A DNA stretch of 64,000 bases from positions 1,116,001-1,180,000 of the forward strand of contig CP170561.1 in NCBI GenBank assembly GCA_042701975.1, given 5' to 3'. Positions 42,863-51,449 of this stretch are shown here, piece by piece. The translations under genes and the position numbers were made by a program. The first letter of the stretch is position 1, and each line of letters opens with the position of its first letter. This DNA comes from JAFALK01 sp042701975. Its GTDB lineage: Bacteria > Pseudomonadota > Gammaproteobacteria > Burkholderiales > Burkholderiaceae_C. The notes under the pieces were generated by a model. The model ran no database searches and had not been told where the DNA came from. It saw nothing but the letters and a program-made list of their open reading frames with translations.

Positions 42863-43934
42863 GTTCGCGCTTGTTCCTGCGCTTGGTCTTGCGCTTGTTT
42901 GCGCCGTTGGTGCCCTTAGCGCTGTCAGCGCCAGTGCTGCCGACAAGTTCCCCGGTATTGGCAGAACCACGACGCCCGCGGAGCTCAAGGCCTGGGACAT
43001 CGACGTGCGCCCGGACTTCAAGGGCCTGCCGCCCGGCCGCGGCACGGTCGCCCAGGGCGAGACGCTGTGGGAGGCCAAGTGCGCGGGCTGCCACGGCAGC
43101 TTCGGCGAGTCGAACGAGGTCTTCATGCCGCTGATCGGCGGCACGACCCCCGACGACATCAAGACCGGCCACGCCAAGCGCCTGCTCGATCCCTCGTTCC
43201 CCGGCCGCACCACGCTGATGAAGGTCTCGCACCTGTCCACGCTGTGGGACTACATCCACCGCGCCATGCCCTGGACCGCGCCCAAGAGTTTGAAGCCCGA
43301 CGAGGTCTATGCCGTCACGGCCTACCTGCTCTCGCTGGCCGACGTGCTGCCGCCGGACGGCGAGCTCTCGGACAAGAACATCGCGCAGGTGCAAGAACGC
43401 CTGCCGAACCGCAACGGCAAGACCTGGGCGCATGCGATGTGGCCGGGCCCGGAGTTCAAGGGCACGGCCAAGCCCGACAACCAGGGATCGAGCTGCATGA
43501 AGAACTGCGCGGTCGAGCCCAAGGTCGCCTCGCTGCTGCCCGAGTACGCGCTGGACGCCAGCGGCAACCTCGCCCAGCAGCAGCGCCTGGTCGGCCCGCA
43601 GCGCGGCCTGGACACCACGCCCAAGAGCAAGAAGACGGCAGGCGCTGCACCCGCCGCGCCGGCTGCACCTGCCCCGAAGCCGGCGACCGAGCTGCTCAAG
43701 CAGCACGCCTGCTTCGCCTGCCACCAGATCGACACCAAGGTCGTTGGCCCGGCGTTCAAGGACGTGGCCGCGAAGTACGCCGGCAAGGCCGACAAGGCCG
43801 ACTATTTGGCCGGCAAGATCAGGGGCGGATCCAGCGGCGTCTGGGGTCCGATTCCGATGCCGGCCCAGGAGGCCTTGCCCGAGGCCGACCTGGCCACCAT
43901 CGCCGCCTGGCTGGCAGCAGGCGCCAAGCCTTGA
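42846..43934 (+). CDS. soxD: Sulfane dehydrogenase diheme cytochrome c subunit
   Basis: 362 aa. Sec signal (LVPALGLALVCAVGALSAV, cleavage near SASA). Two c-type haem sites: CAGCHGSFG in the N-terminal domain and CFACHQID near residue 283, separated by an Ala/Pro linker (GAAPAAPAAPAPKPAT). It accepts electrons from SoxC. Overlaps soxC by 17 bp, consistent with translational coupling. Confidence 0.94.
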   Translation: MSSSPKFALVPALGLALVCAVGALSAVSASAADKFPGIGRTTTPAELKAWDIDVRPDFKGLPPGRGTVAQGETLWEAKCAGCHGSFGESNEVFMPLIGGTTPDDIKTGHAKRLLDPSFPGRTTLMKVSHLSTLWDYIHRAMPWTAPKSLKPDEVYAVTAYLLSLADVLPPDGELSDKNIAQVQERLPNRNGKTWAHAMWPGPEFKGTAKPDNQGSSCMKNCAVEPKVASLLPEYALDASGNLAQQQRLVGPQRGLDTTPKSKKTAGAAPAAPAAPAPKPATELLKQHACFACHQIDTKVVGPAFKDVAAKYAGKADKADYLAGKIRGGSSGVWGPIPMPAQEALPEADLATIAAWLAAGAKP

Positions 43935-43995
43935 GAGAGACCCCCGTTCTTGCAAATGCCTTGCACAATAGCGAACCGATGAAGGAGACCGTGAG

Positions 43996-44463
43996 ATGAA
44001 CACGCTGAAAACGCGAAGGGACCTGATCAAGCAGGGCGCGCTGCTCGCTGCCCTGATGGCCAGCGGGGTGCCGCTGGCGGCCAGCGCCGCGGAAAGCCTG
44101 CCCAAGGGCGCTTTCGACGCCAAGACCCTGGACGAGCTGTACAAGGCCCTGGGCCTGGCCAAGCCGGTGGAGAGCAAGGAAGTCACGCTGACCGCGCCCG
44201 ACATCGCCGAGAACGGCGCCGTCGTGCCCGTCGGCATCTCCAGCAGCGCCGCCAACGTCGTGCGCATGCTGGTGCTGGTCGAGAAGAACCCCAGCGTGCT
44301 GACGGCCGAGTTCGACGTCAGCCCCGCCATCGAAGCCGCCTTCCAGACGCGCGTGAAGATGGGCCAGACCTCCAACGTCTACGCCGTGGCGATCACGGCG
44401 GACAAGAAGGTCCTTTTTGCACAAAAAGAAGTCAAGGTCACCCTTGGCGGCTGTGGAGGTTGA
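43996..44463 (+). CDS. soxY: Sulfur carrier protein SoxY
   Basis: 155 aa. Tat signal TRRDLIKQGALLAALMASG, then a single Ig-like domain. The C-terminus carries the swinging-arm motif GGCGG, whose Cys holds the sulfur substrate throughout the cycle. A good ribosome site (GAAGGAG) precedes it. Next gene is soxZ, one base later. Confidence 0.96.
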   Translation: MNTLKTRRDLIKQGALLAALMASGVPLAASAAESLPKGAFDAKTLDELYKALGLAKPVESKEVTLTAPDIAENGAVVPVGISSSAANVVRMLVLVEKNPSVLTAEFDVSPAIEAAFQTRVKMGQTSNVYAVAITADKKVLFAQKEVKVTLGGCGG

Positions 44464-44464
44464 G

Positions 44465-44776
44465 ATGGCAGATCCGATGCGAATTCGCGCCCAGGCGCAA
44501 AACGGCAATGTCGTCGTCAAGGTGCTGATGCAGCACGAGATGGAAACCGGCCAGCGCAAGGACGCCAGCGGCAAGACCATCCCGGCCTGGCACATCACCG
44601 ACGTGACGGCTTCCCTCAACGGCACGCCCGTGTTCAGCGCCCAATGGGGCCCGGCCGTGTCCAAGAACCCCTTCTTGCAGTTCACGATCAAGGGCGGCAA
44701 GGCCGGCGACAAGATCAGCGTGCAGTGGGTGGACAACAAGGGCGACAAGAGAACCGACGAAGCCACGGTCGCCTGA
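44465..44776 (+). CDS. soxZ: SoxZ partner of the sulfur carrier
   Basis: 103 aa, ATG 44465. Ig-like fold with MRIRAQAQNGNVVVKVLMQH and NPFLQFTIKGGKAGDKISV, typical SoxZ. No signal peptide: it is exported bound to SoxY through the Tat pathway. It forms the SoxYZ carrier complex. Confidence 0.95.
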   Translation: MADPMRIRAQAQNGNVVVKVLMQHEMETGQRKDASGKTIPAWHITDVTASLNGTPVFSAQWGPAVSKNPFLQFTIKGGKAGDKISVQWVDNKGDKRTDEATVA

Positions 44777-44825
44777 CCGATCCCCCACCGTTCCCGCCAA
44801 GACCACAACAACGCAGGAGACACGC

Positions 44826-45647
44826 ATGAGCAAGACCGCGCTCGCGCTCTGCAGCGCCGCAGCAGCCGCCGCTGCCGTCGCGCTGATCGGAGTTCCCGCC
44901 CAGGCCCAGCAAAAGTCCACCGCGGACGGCATTGCCGAATACCGCGCCATGCTGGCCGACGGCAATCCGTCCGAGCTGTTCGAAGCCAAGGGCGAAGAGC
45001 TCTGGAAGCAAAAGCGCGGCCCCAAGAACGCCTCGTTTGAGCAGTGCGACCTGGGCAAGGGCCCGGGCGTGGTCAAGGGTGCGTTCGTCGAGCTGCCGCG
45101 TTACTTCAGCGATACCGGCCGCGTGCAGGATCTCGAATCACGCCTGCTCAGCTGCATGGAGTCGCTGCAGGGCTTTGACGCCAAGGCGATCGCCGCCACG
45201 CCCTTTGGCAAGGGCGAGCAATCGAACATCGAAGGCCTGGTGGCCTGGATCTCGGCCGAGTCGCGCGGGCTGAAGTTCGCGCTGCCGCAGTCGCATCCGG
45301 CCGAGCAGAAGATGTATGCGGTCGGCAAGAAGCTGTTCTACCTGCGCGGCGGCCCCTACGACTTCGCCTGCGCCACCTGCCACGGCGAGGAAGGCAAGCG
45401 CATCCGGCTGCAGGACCTGCCGGCGCTGTACAAGAACCCGGGCGACGGCGTGGGCTTCGCGGCCTGGCCGGCGTATCGCGTGTCCAGCGGCGAGCTCTGG
45501 GGCATGCAGCGGCGCCTGAACGACTGCTACCGCCAGCAGCGCTTCCCGTATCCGGGCTACGCCTCGGATGCCACCATCGCCCTGGCCACCTACATGGGCG
45601 TGAACAGCAAGGGCGCGACCAACATCGCTCCCGCCCTCAAGCGCTGA
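44826..45647 (+). CDS. soxA: SoxA, L-cysteine S-thiosulfotransferase subunit (single-haem type)
   Basis: 273 aa with Sec signal (ALCSAAAAAAAVALIGVPAQA). Only one haem site is present, CATCHGEEGK. The N-terminal haem of diheme SoxA proteins is replaced by isolated cysteines (EQCDLGKG and LSCMESL) that could form a disulfide. The catalytic haem-ligand Cys is in LNDCYRQQRFPYPGY. With SoxX it attaches thiosulfate to SoxY. Confidence 0.94.
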   Translation: MSKTALALCSAAAAAAAVALIGVPAQAQQKSTADGIAEYRAMLADGNPSELFEAKGEELWKQKRGPKNASFEQCDLGKGPGVVKGAFVELPRYFSDTGRVQDLESRLLSCMESLQGFDAKAIAATPFGKGEQSNIEGLVAWISAESRGLKFALPQSHPAEQKMYAVGKKLFYLRGGPYDFACATCHGEEGKRIRLQDLPALYKNPGDGVGFAAWPAYRVSSGELWGMQRRLNDCYRQQRFPYPGYASDATIALATYMGVNSKGATNIAPALKR

Positions 45648-45664
45648 AAGAAAGGGAACGCACG

Positions 45665-46324
45665 ATGAAGACCCGTCACACCCTTTCCGCCATCGCCGCC
45701 GCCGCAGCCGTGATCGTCGTTGCCGGCTGCGCCACGCAAGTCAGCGGCCCGAGCGAGGCCGAAGTCGACGCCGCCGCGCAAGCCGCGCTGCAATCCTCCT
45801 TCCGCGAGCAAGGCATCGCCAAGCTCGACCGCCTGCAGCAAGACGCCGTCCAAAAGGCCTGCTCGGGCGACAAGCCGCCCAGCGCCGAAGCCACCGCCAA
45901 GCTCGAGGCCGAGCAGATGGCCTCCATCAAGTGGCCGACCAACGGCGCTTCGTGGATCGGCGACTGGAAGGAAGGCGAGAAGCTGGCCCAGAACGGCCGC
46001 GGCATGACCTGGACCGATCCGGCCGGCGCCAAGAGCGGCGGCAATTGCTACAACTGCCACCAGATTGCCAAGGCCGAGATCTCTTTCGGCACCATCGGCC
46101 CGAGCCTGTACCAGTACGGCAAGCTGCGTGGCGTCACCGATCCGGCCTCACCCGCCTCGGAAGCCATCGTCAAGTACACCTGGGGCAAGATCTACAACGC
46201 CAAGGCCTACAGCGCCTGCTCCAACATGCCGCGCTTCGGCCACGAAGGCGTGCTCGACGAAGGCCAGATCCGCGATCTGATGGCGCTGCTGCTGGATCCC
46301 AAGTCGCCGGTCAACGCGCAATAA
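45665..46324 (+). CDS. soxX: SoxX cytochrome c, with lipoprotein signal
   Basis: 219 aa. The signal ends in VVAGC, a good lipobox, so SoxX is probably membrane-anchored. A helical insert (about 30-100) precedes the haem site GNCYNCHQIAKAE; distal features SACSNMPRFGHEGVL supply the haem Met ligand. Partner of SoxA. Good ribosome site (AAAGGGAACG). Confidence 0.93.
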   Translation: MKTRHTLSAIAAAAAVIVVAGCATQVSGPSEAEVDAAAQAALQSSFREQGIAKLDRLQQDAVQKACSGDKPPSAEATAKLEAEQMASIKWPTNGASWIGDWKEGEKLAQNGRGMTWTDPAGAKSGGNCYNCHQIAKAEISFGTIGPSLYQYGKLRGVTDPASPASEAIVKYTWGKIYNAKAYSACSNMPRFGHEGVLDEGQIRDLMALLLDPKSPVNAQ

Positions 46325-46357
46325 CCGCGCTCTCAAGCGCGCAGGAAGTCTCTTGCC

Positions 46358-48103
46358 ATGATGAACCGCCGTGAACTCCTCGGCGTGCTCGGTGCCGCCG
46401 CTGCTGCAGGCTTCGGCACGAGCGCGCGCGCCGGCGCCGCCGCCTCCCCCTACGAAGCACCCGCGCCGTTCCAAGGCCCGGGCGCCGTCTCGCTGCTGCA
46501 CATGACGGACTGCCACGCGCAGCTGCTGCCCATGCACTTCCGCGAGCCGAGCGTGAACCTCGGCTTCGGCACGCAAAAGGGCCACTGGCCACACCTCGTC
46601 GGCGAGCATTTCCTCAAGGCTGCGGGCCTGAAGCCCGGCACGCGCGAGGCCTTCGCCTTCACCTGCCTGGACTTTCCCCGCGCCGCCAAGCGCTACGGCA
46701 AGGTCGGCGGTTTTGCGCACCTGGCCACGCTCGTGAAGCAGCTCAAGGCCAGCCGCCCCGGCAGCCTGCTGCTGGACGGCGGCGACACCTGGCAGGGCTC
46801 GGCCACCGCGCTGTGGACGCGCGGCGAAGACATGGTCCAGGCCTGCCAGCTGCTCGGCGTGGACGTGATGACCGGGCACTGGGAGTTCACGCTCGGCCAG
46901 GAGCGCGTCAAGGAGCTGGTGGATGGGCCGCTCAAAGACAAGAAGGCCGGCCCCATCGACTTCATCGCCCACAACGTCAAGACGCAGGACTTCGGCGACG
47001 ACGTCTTCGCCGGTCACGTGATCCGCGAGATCAACGGCGTGCCCGTGGCCATCATCGGCCAGGCCTTTCCGTACACACCGATCGCCAACCCGCGCTACCT
47101 CGTCGCGGACTGGAGCTTCGGCATCCGCGAGCAGGAGCTGCAGCAGCTGATCGACAGCGTGCGGGCCAAGGGCGCGCAGGTCGTTGTGCTGCTCTCGCAC
47201 AACGGCATGGACGTGGACCTGAAGCTGGCCTCGCGCGTCTCGGGCCTGGACGCCGTCCTGGGCGGCCACACGCACGACGGTGTGCCGGTGGGCGTGCCCG
47301 TGGCCAACCGCGGCGGCAGCACGCTGGTGACCAATGCCGGCTCCAACGGTAAGTTCCTCGGCGTGCTCGACCTGCAGGTGAAGAACGGCAAGGTCACGGA
47401 ACTCAAGTACAAGCTGCTGCCGGTTTTCTCCGACCTGCTGCCCGCAGACAAGGCGATGAGCGAGCTGATCACGAAGGTCCGCGCGCCCTTCATCGACAAA
47501 CTGCGCGAACCGCTGGCCGTGACCGACGGTGTGCTCTACCGCCGCGGCAATTTCAATGGCAGCTGGGACCAGCTGATCTGCGACGCGCTGATGGAGGTGC
47601 AGGGCGCCGAGCTTGCCTTCTCGCCCGGCTTTCGCTGGGGCACGAGCCTGCTGCCCGGCGACACCATCACCCGCGAGCTGCTGATGGACCAGACCGCCAT
47701 CACCTACCCGAACGCCACGCTCAACGTCATGTCCGGCGAGCAGATCAAGGGCGTGCTCGAAGACGTGGCCGACAACCTCTTCAACCCTGACCCGTACTAC
47801 CAGCAGGGCGGCGACATGGTGCGCGTGGGCGGCCTGCACTACCGCTGCGAACCCACCGCCGCCATGGGCAGCCGCATCACCGACATGCGCCTGAACGGCA
47901 AGCCGATCGACGCGGGCAAGACCTACAAGGTCGCCGGCTGGGCCTCGGTGCAGGAGGGCGCCCAAGCCAGTGGCAAGCCGGTGTGGGAGCTGCTCGAGCA
48001 GTGGCTCAAACACCAGCATGGGCATGTGAAGCCGCGTCACATCAACACGCCCGAGCTCACCGGGGCGAAGGGCAACCCGGGGATCACGACCGTCGAGGGC
48101 TGA
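46358..48103 (+). CDS. soxB: Sulfate thioesterase/thiohydrolase SoxB
   Basis: 581 aa. Tat signal NRRELLGVLGAAAAAGFG. Metallophosphatase domain (dimanganese): HMTDCHAQLLPMHFRE, DGGDTWQGSA, VLLSHNGMDVD and GGHTHDGVP, followed by the 5'-nucleotidase C-terminal domain (GSWDQLICDALM). It hydrolyses sulfonate from SoxY-cysteine-S-sulfate, releasing sulfate. Last gene of soxCDYZAXB. Confidence 0.96.
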   Translation: MMNRRELLGVLGAAAAAGFGTSARAGAAASPYEAPAPFQGPGAVSLLHMTDCHAQLLPMHFREPSVNLGFGTQKGHWPHLVGEHFLKAAGLKPGTREAFAFTCLDFPRAAKRYGKVGGFAHLATLVKQLKASRPGSLLLDGGDTWQGSATALWTRGEDMVQACQLLGVDVMTGHWEFTLGQERVKELVDGPLKDKKAGPIDFIAHNVKTQDFGDDVFAGHVIREINGVPVAIIGQAFPYTPIANPRYLVADWSFGIREQELQQLIDSVRAKGAQVVVLLSHNGMDVDLKLASRVSGLDAVLGGHTHDGVPVGVPVANRGGSTLVTNAGSNGKFLGVLDLQVKNGKVTELKYKLLPVFSDLLPADKAMSELITKVRAPFIDKLREPLAVTDGVLYRRGNFNGSWDQLICDALMEVQGAELAFSPGFRWGTSLLPGDTITRELLMDQTAITYPNATLNVMSGEQIKGVLEDVADNLFNPDPYYQQGGDMVRVGGLHYRCEPTAAMGSRITDMRLNGKPIDAGKTYKVAGWASVQEGAQASGKPVWELLEQWLKHQHGHVKPRHINTPELTGAKGNPGITTVEG

Positions 48104-48405
48104 CCCTCAACATCAGCGTCATCGTTCACACGGACGCCACCGTCTTTCCGGCGCTGGGTGCGGCACTGCATGGCGCGCTGGCACAGTCCGGGGCCTACCG
48201 GACCGGAGATGAGTTCGCGCCGTCTGGCGGCCGAGCTGCAGGCGCACTGTGCGCAGCCATCGATGTGAGCGACGGCGCCACGCCCGTTGCGGCGCCGACA
48301 GCGCCTGCACGCGGTGTTGGCAAGAAAGCGCTGGACTTGATCCTCGTCGGGCATCACGATTGGCACCGGCTGGTGCGCCCGCACCGCCTGCCTCTGGGGT
48401 CACGC
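48104..48405. other. Gene-free interval after soxB
   Basis: 302 bp without convincing coding sequence. One plus frame stays open into the following DUF6265 gene and reads NISVIVHTDATVFPALGAAL near its start. It has no plausible start and no recognisable family, and may be a decayed gene remnant. No terminator with a T-run is visible after soxB. Confidence 0.4.
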
Positions 48406-48876
48406 ATGCACAAGCTCCTGCTCGCTTTCGTCCCGGCTCTCGCGCTTGTCTCAACCAGCGCCCAAGCCGACACCGACTGGTCTCCCGTCGCCTGGATGGC
48501 CGGCTGCTGGGCCGGTGATTTCGGCGAGCCCGGCACCACCGAGCAATGGATGGCGCCGGCCGGCGAATCGATGCTCGGCATGAGCCGCACGGTGAAGAAG
48601 GGCCGCACGGTCGAGCACGAGTTCCTGCAGATCCGCCCCGACGCCGCGGGCCGCCTGGCCTACATCGCCAAGCCGCACAACCAAGCGGAAGCCAGCTTCC
48701 CGCTCAAGACTGCCGGCGAGAAGAGCGTGGTGTTCGAGAACCTCGAGCACGACTTTCCGCAGCGCATCCTCTACCGCGCCGAAGGTGCGGACCGGCTGAT
48801 GGCGCGCATCGAGGGCGAGCGGGGCGGCAAGCTGCGCGGCGTGGACTTCGCGATGCGCCGTGTGGCCTGCGGCTAA
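48406..48876 (+). CDS. DUF6265-family exported protein
   Basis: 156 aa from ATG 48406. A Sec signal (LLLAFVPALALVSTSAQA) is followed by WMAGCWAGDFGEPGTTEQWM, LGMSRTVKKGRTVEHEF and VVFENLEHDFPQRILYR, the conserved pattern of DUF6265 lipocalin-like proteins. Function unknown; periplasmic. Confidence 0.82.
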   Translation: MHKLLLAFVPALALVSTSAQADTDWSPVAWMAGCWAGDFGEPGTTEQWMAPAGESMLGMSRTVKKGRTVEHEFLQIRPDAAGRLAYIAKPHNQAEASFPLKTAGEKSVVFENLEHDFPQRILYRAEGADRLMARIEGERGGKLRGVDFAMRRVACG

Positions 48877-48920
48877 CTACCAAGTGCCACTGCCAGCGGC
48901 CGCAGTCCACAATCGCCGCC

Positions 48921-49613
48921 ATGCCGAAAAAGCTGCTTGCCGGGCTTCTGGCTGGCGCCGCCTGCACGGGCGCCGCTGCTGATCCGGGCTATTACCTCGT
49001 CACGCCCTACAGCCAGCCCGGCCGGGTCGCCCTGGACCTGCGCTACTGGTCGGTGACCATGCGCGGCGGCGCCACGCACTGGCCCGAGATCGGCCTGCGC
49101 TACGGCGTGAACAGCTACTGGACGACCGAGCTGCTGGCCAGCTTCATCGGCCCGAAGCTGAATGAGCAAAGCCTCTCCAGCTGGAACTGGGAGAACCTGG
49201 TGCTGCTGACCCAGGGCCAGTACCCGGTCGATGTGGGCCTGCACCTGCAGGCCATCCACAGCACGGACGACGGCAACGTCCTCGAATGGGGCCCGGTATT
49301 CCAGACCGAGCTGGGGCGCCTGCAGCTCAACGGCAACCTGATCTTCGAGCACGAGTTCCACGACACCGGCAAGGCCGACCTCAAATACCAGTGGCAGGCG
49401 CTGTACCGCCTGGCGCCGGGTTGGCGCGCCGGCGTGCAGGGCTTCGGCGAGCTGGGTACCTGGAACCACTGGTCCAAGCGCCAGTCTCACCGCGCCGGGC
49501 CCGTGCTGCGCATGGGGATGGGCGATGTGGAGCTGCAGGCGGGGTATCTGTGGGGCAAGGTGTACGGGCAGAAAGCCAAGATGTTCACTGCGAACCTGGT
49601 CTGGGGCTTCTGA
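48921..49613 (+). CDS. Putative outer-membrane beta-barrel protein
   Basis: 230 aa with signal peptide (KKLLAGLLAGAACTGAAA). The body is alternating amphipathic strands with many aromatic residues (WSVTMRGGATHWPEIGLRYG, FQTELGRLQLNGNLIFEHEF) and ends in the terminal aromatic TANLVWGF, typical for outer-membrane barrels recognised by BamA. Function unknown. Its last 29 bp overlap the RluA-type gene's 3' end. Confidence 0.68.
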   Translation: MPKKLLAGLLAGAACTGAAADPGYYLVTPYSQPGRVALDLRYWSVTMRGGATHWPEIGLRYGVNSYWTTELLASFIGPKLNEQSLSSWNWENLVLLTQGQYPVDVGLHLQAIHSTDDGNVLEWGPVFQTELGRLQLNGNLIFEHEFHDTGKADLKYQWQALYRLAPGWRAGVQGFGELGTWNHWSKRQSHRAGPVLRMGMGDVELQAGYLWGKVYGQKAKMFTANLVWGF

Positions 49614-50523
49614 GCGGAGCCAGGCCCAGGCCACTGCGGAACTCGCGCCGCTGGCCCGTCACGGGATCATCGAAGGCGATCGATCGCGCCAGCAGCTGCA
49701 GCGGCGCGCTGAAGTCCGGCTCGGCTTCCTCGGGCTGCAGCACCGGATAGATGCGGTCTCCCACGATCGGCCGGCCCAGCGCGTTCATCTGCACGCGCAG
49801 TTGGTGCTTGCGCCCGCTCAGCGGCTCCAGCCCATAACGGGCGAATTCAGCGTCATGCTCGATCACGCGGATGCGCGTCTCGGCATTGGGCTCGCCGCCG
49901 GGCACTTCACGCATCTGCATGAAGGCGTCTTCGCGCTCTTCGAGTCGGCTGCGGTAGAGCTCGGGCAGCGGCAGGTCGGGCCGCCACGGCGCGATGCATT
50001 CGTAGAGCTTGTGCACGGCGCGGTCGCGGAACAAGGCCTGGTAGGCGGCACGCGTCTCGGGGCGGATGGCGAAGACGACGAGCCCGGCCGTCTCGCGGTC
50101 AATGCGATGGATGGGCGAGAGCGTGGCGATGCCGGTGCGCCGGATCAGGCGCGTGAGCAGGGTCTGCTGCACGTAGCGGCCCTTGGGCGTGACGGGCAGG
50201 AAGTGCGGCTTGTCGGCCACGAGCAGGTGCTCGTCCTGGAAGACGATGCCTTCCTCGAAGGGCACGACGGGCTCGGCGGCCAGCAGGCGGTAGTAGTAGA
50301 GGCGGCGGTGGGCGCGATAGGGCGCTTCGGGCGCCAGCGCAGCGCCCTGCTCGTCGAGCACTTCGCCGCGCGCCATGCGGGCCAGCCAGTCTTCGCGCTC
50401 GACCTTGGGCAGTCGCTCGGCCAAGAAATCGACCACCTGCGGCCATGCGCCCGCCGGGCAATGCACCGCGCTGGCCGCCACGCCGTCCAACAGCGGCAGG
50501 GCGAGCTTGCGCGGGCGGCTCAT
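49585..50523 (-). CDS. RluA-family pseudouridine synthase
   Basis: 312 aa, ATG 50523. Catalytic motif SPIHRIDRETAGLVVFA contains the essential Asp; LEPLSGRKHQLRVQMNALG and IVGDRIYP complete the RluA/RsuA-type fold. It isomerises uridine in tRNA or rRNA. The N-terminus (about 1-85) lacks an S4 domain. Its start overlaps the stop of the preceding TIGR02285 gene by 4 bp. Confidence 0.9.
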   Translation of the reverse strand: MSRPRKLALPLLDGVAASAVHCPAGAWPQVVDFLAERLPKVEREDWLARMARGEVLDEQGAALAPEAPYRAHRRLYYYRLLAAEPVVPFEEGIVFQDEHLLVADKPHFLPVTPKGRYVQQTLLTRLIRRTGIATLSPIHRIDRETAGLVVFAIRPETRAAYQALFRDRAVHKLYECIAPWRPDLPLPELYRSRLEEREDAFMQMREVPGGEPNAETRIRVIEHDAEFARYGLEPLSGRKHQLRVQMNALGRPIVGDRIYPVLQPEEAEPDFSAPLQLLARSIAFDDPVTGQRREFRSGLGLAPLRSPRPGSQ

Positions 50524-51449
50524 TCGATCTGCGGGCCGGACCTGGCGCGTTCTTCGAAGTAGCGCTTGAGCCGCTGGCGGTCGTTGTCGCTGAGGTTGCC
50601 GCGCCATTCGCGGATCAGGCGGTCGAGCTGCGGATCCTGCGCCAGGCTGCGCTCAGCCGCATCGATCAGCTCGATGGCGCGGCGCCCGGCCGGACTGCGG
50701 CTGCAGCCCACCGTGGCGACCTGCGTGCTCTGCCCTTCGATCAGGGGCAGCAGGGCCAGGTCGGGGCCGGTCGGGTTGTCGCGCAGGTAGGCATCGACGA
50801 CCAGCGGGTACTCCAGCGTGTAATCCATGCGGCCGGCACGCAGCATGGGCAGCAGGTGCAGGGTGGAGCCGCGCACGATGGTGCGCGGCGCCTTGTCGCC
50901 GGCCGCCGCGAGCAGACCGTTGATGCGCCGGCCGAAGGAGCGATCGCGCGGCAGCAGGCCGACCAGGTCGGTGCGCTGCAGCAGCTCGCTCAGCTCCAGC
51001 GCCGTGCCCTTGGACTTGAAGCGTTCGAGCTGGTCGCGCCGCACGACGACGTGCAGCTCGCGCGAATCCAGCGGCGGCAGCAGGTGCGAGAAGTACAGCC
51101 ACTGCAGCCGCTCGGGCGTGCGCACGTGGAACATCGAGCAGATCGCTTCGCCACCCCGGGCTTCGGCTTCAAAGCGCTGCAGGCCGGCTTCCTGGAAGAC
51201 GTGCTTGACCGTCGGCGGCATGTGCTGGATCAGCAGGCGCTGCAGCCCGTCGATCTCGCCGTTTTGCAGCTCGTCGGTGCGCGTGGGCGCCTTGCCGCCG
51301 GGAAAGCTGAAGAACGGCGGCATGTCCATCACCAGCCAGGTGATGGACTCCTGCGCAGCGGGATCGGCCGCCCGTGCCAGGCCTGTCGAGAGCAGGGCCA
51401 GCAACAGTACGGGGATCCGCGCGAGGCGGATCAGTCGCCTTCCACCCAT
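50520..51449 (-). CDS. TIGR02285-family periplasmic solute-binding-like protein
   Basis: 309 aa. Signal peptide (RIPVLLLALLSTGLARA) followed by a SBP_bac_3-like fold: ITWLVMDMPPFFSFPGGK, GEAICSMFHVRTPERLQWL, and GRMDYTLEYPLVVDAYL. Matches the conserved TIGR02285 group, function unknown; probably a periplasmic sensor-like binding protein. Start overlaps murA 3' end by 19 bp and stop overlaps the RluA gene start, so three genes form one unit. Confidence 0.8.
   Translation of the reverse strand: MGGRRLIRLARIPVLLLALLSTGLARAADPAAQESITWLVMDMPPFFSFPGGKAPTRTDELQNGEIDGLQRLLIQHMPPTVKHVFQEAGLQRFEAEARGGEAICSMFHVRTPERLQWLYFSHLLPPLDSRELHVVVRRDQLERFKSKGTALELSELLQRTDLVGLLPRDRSFGRRINGLLAAAGDKAPRTIVRGSTLHLLPMLRAGRMDYTLEYPLVVDAYLRDNPTGPDLALLPLIEGQSTQVATVGCSRSPAGRRAIELIDAAERSLAQDPQLDRLIREWRGNLSDNDRQRLKRYFEERARSGPQIE

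Noticed and set aside
48104..48405. Plus-strand open stretch running into the DUF6265 gene
   Set aside because: No start codon with a ribosome site and no family match; the true start at 48406 has a signal peptide directly after it.
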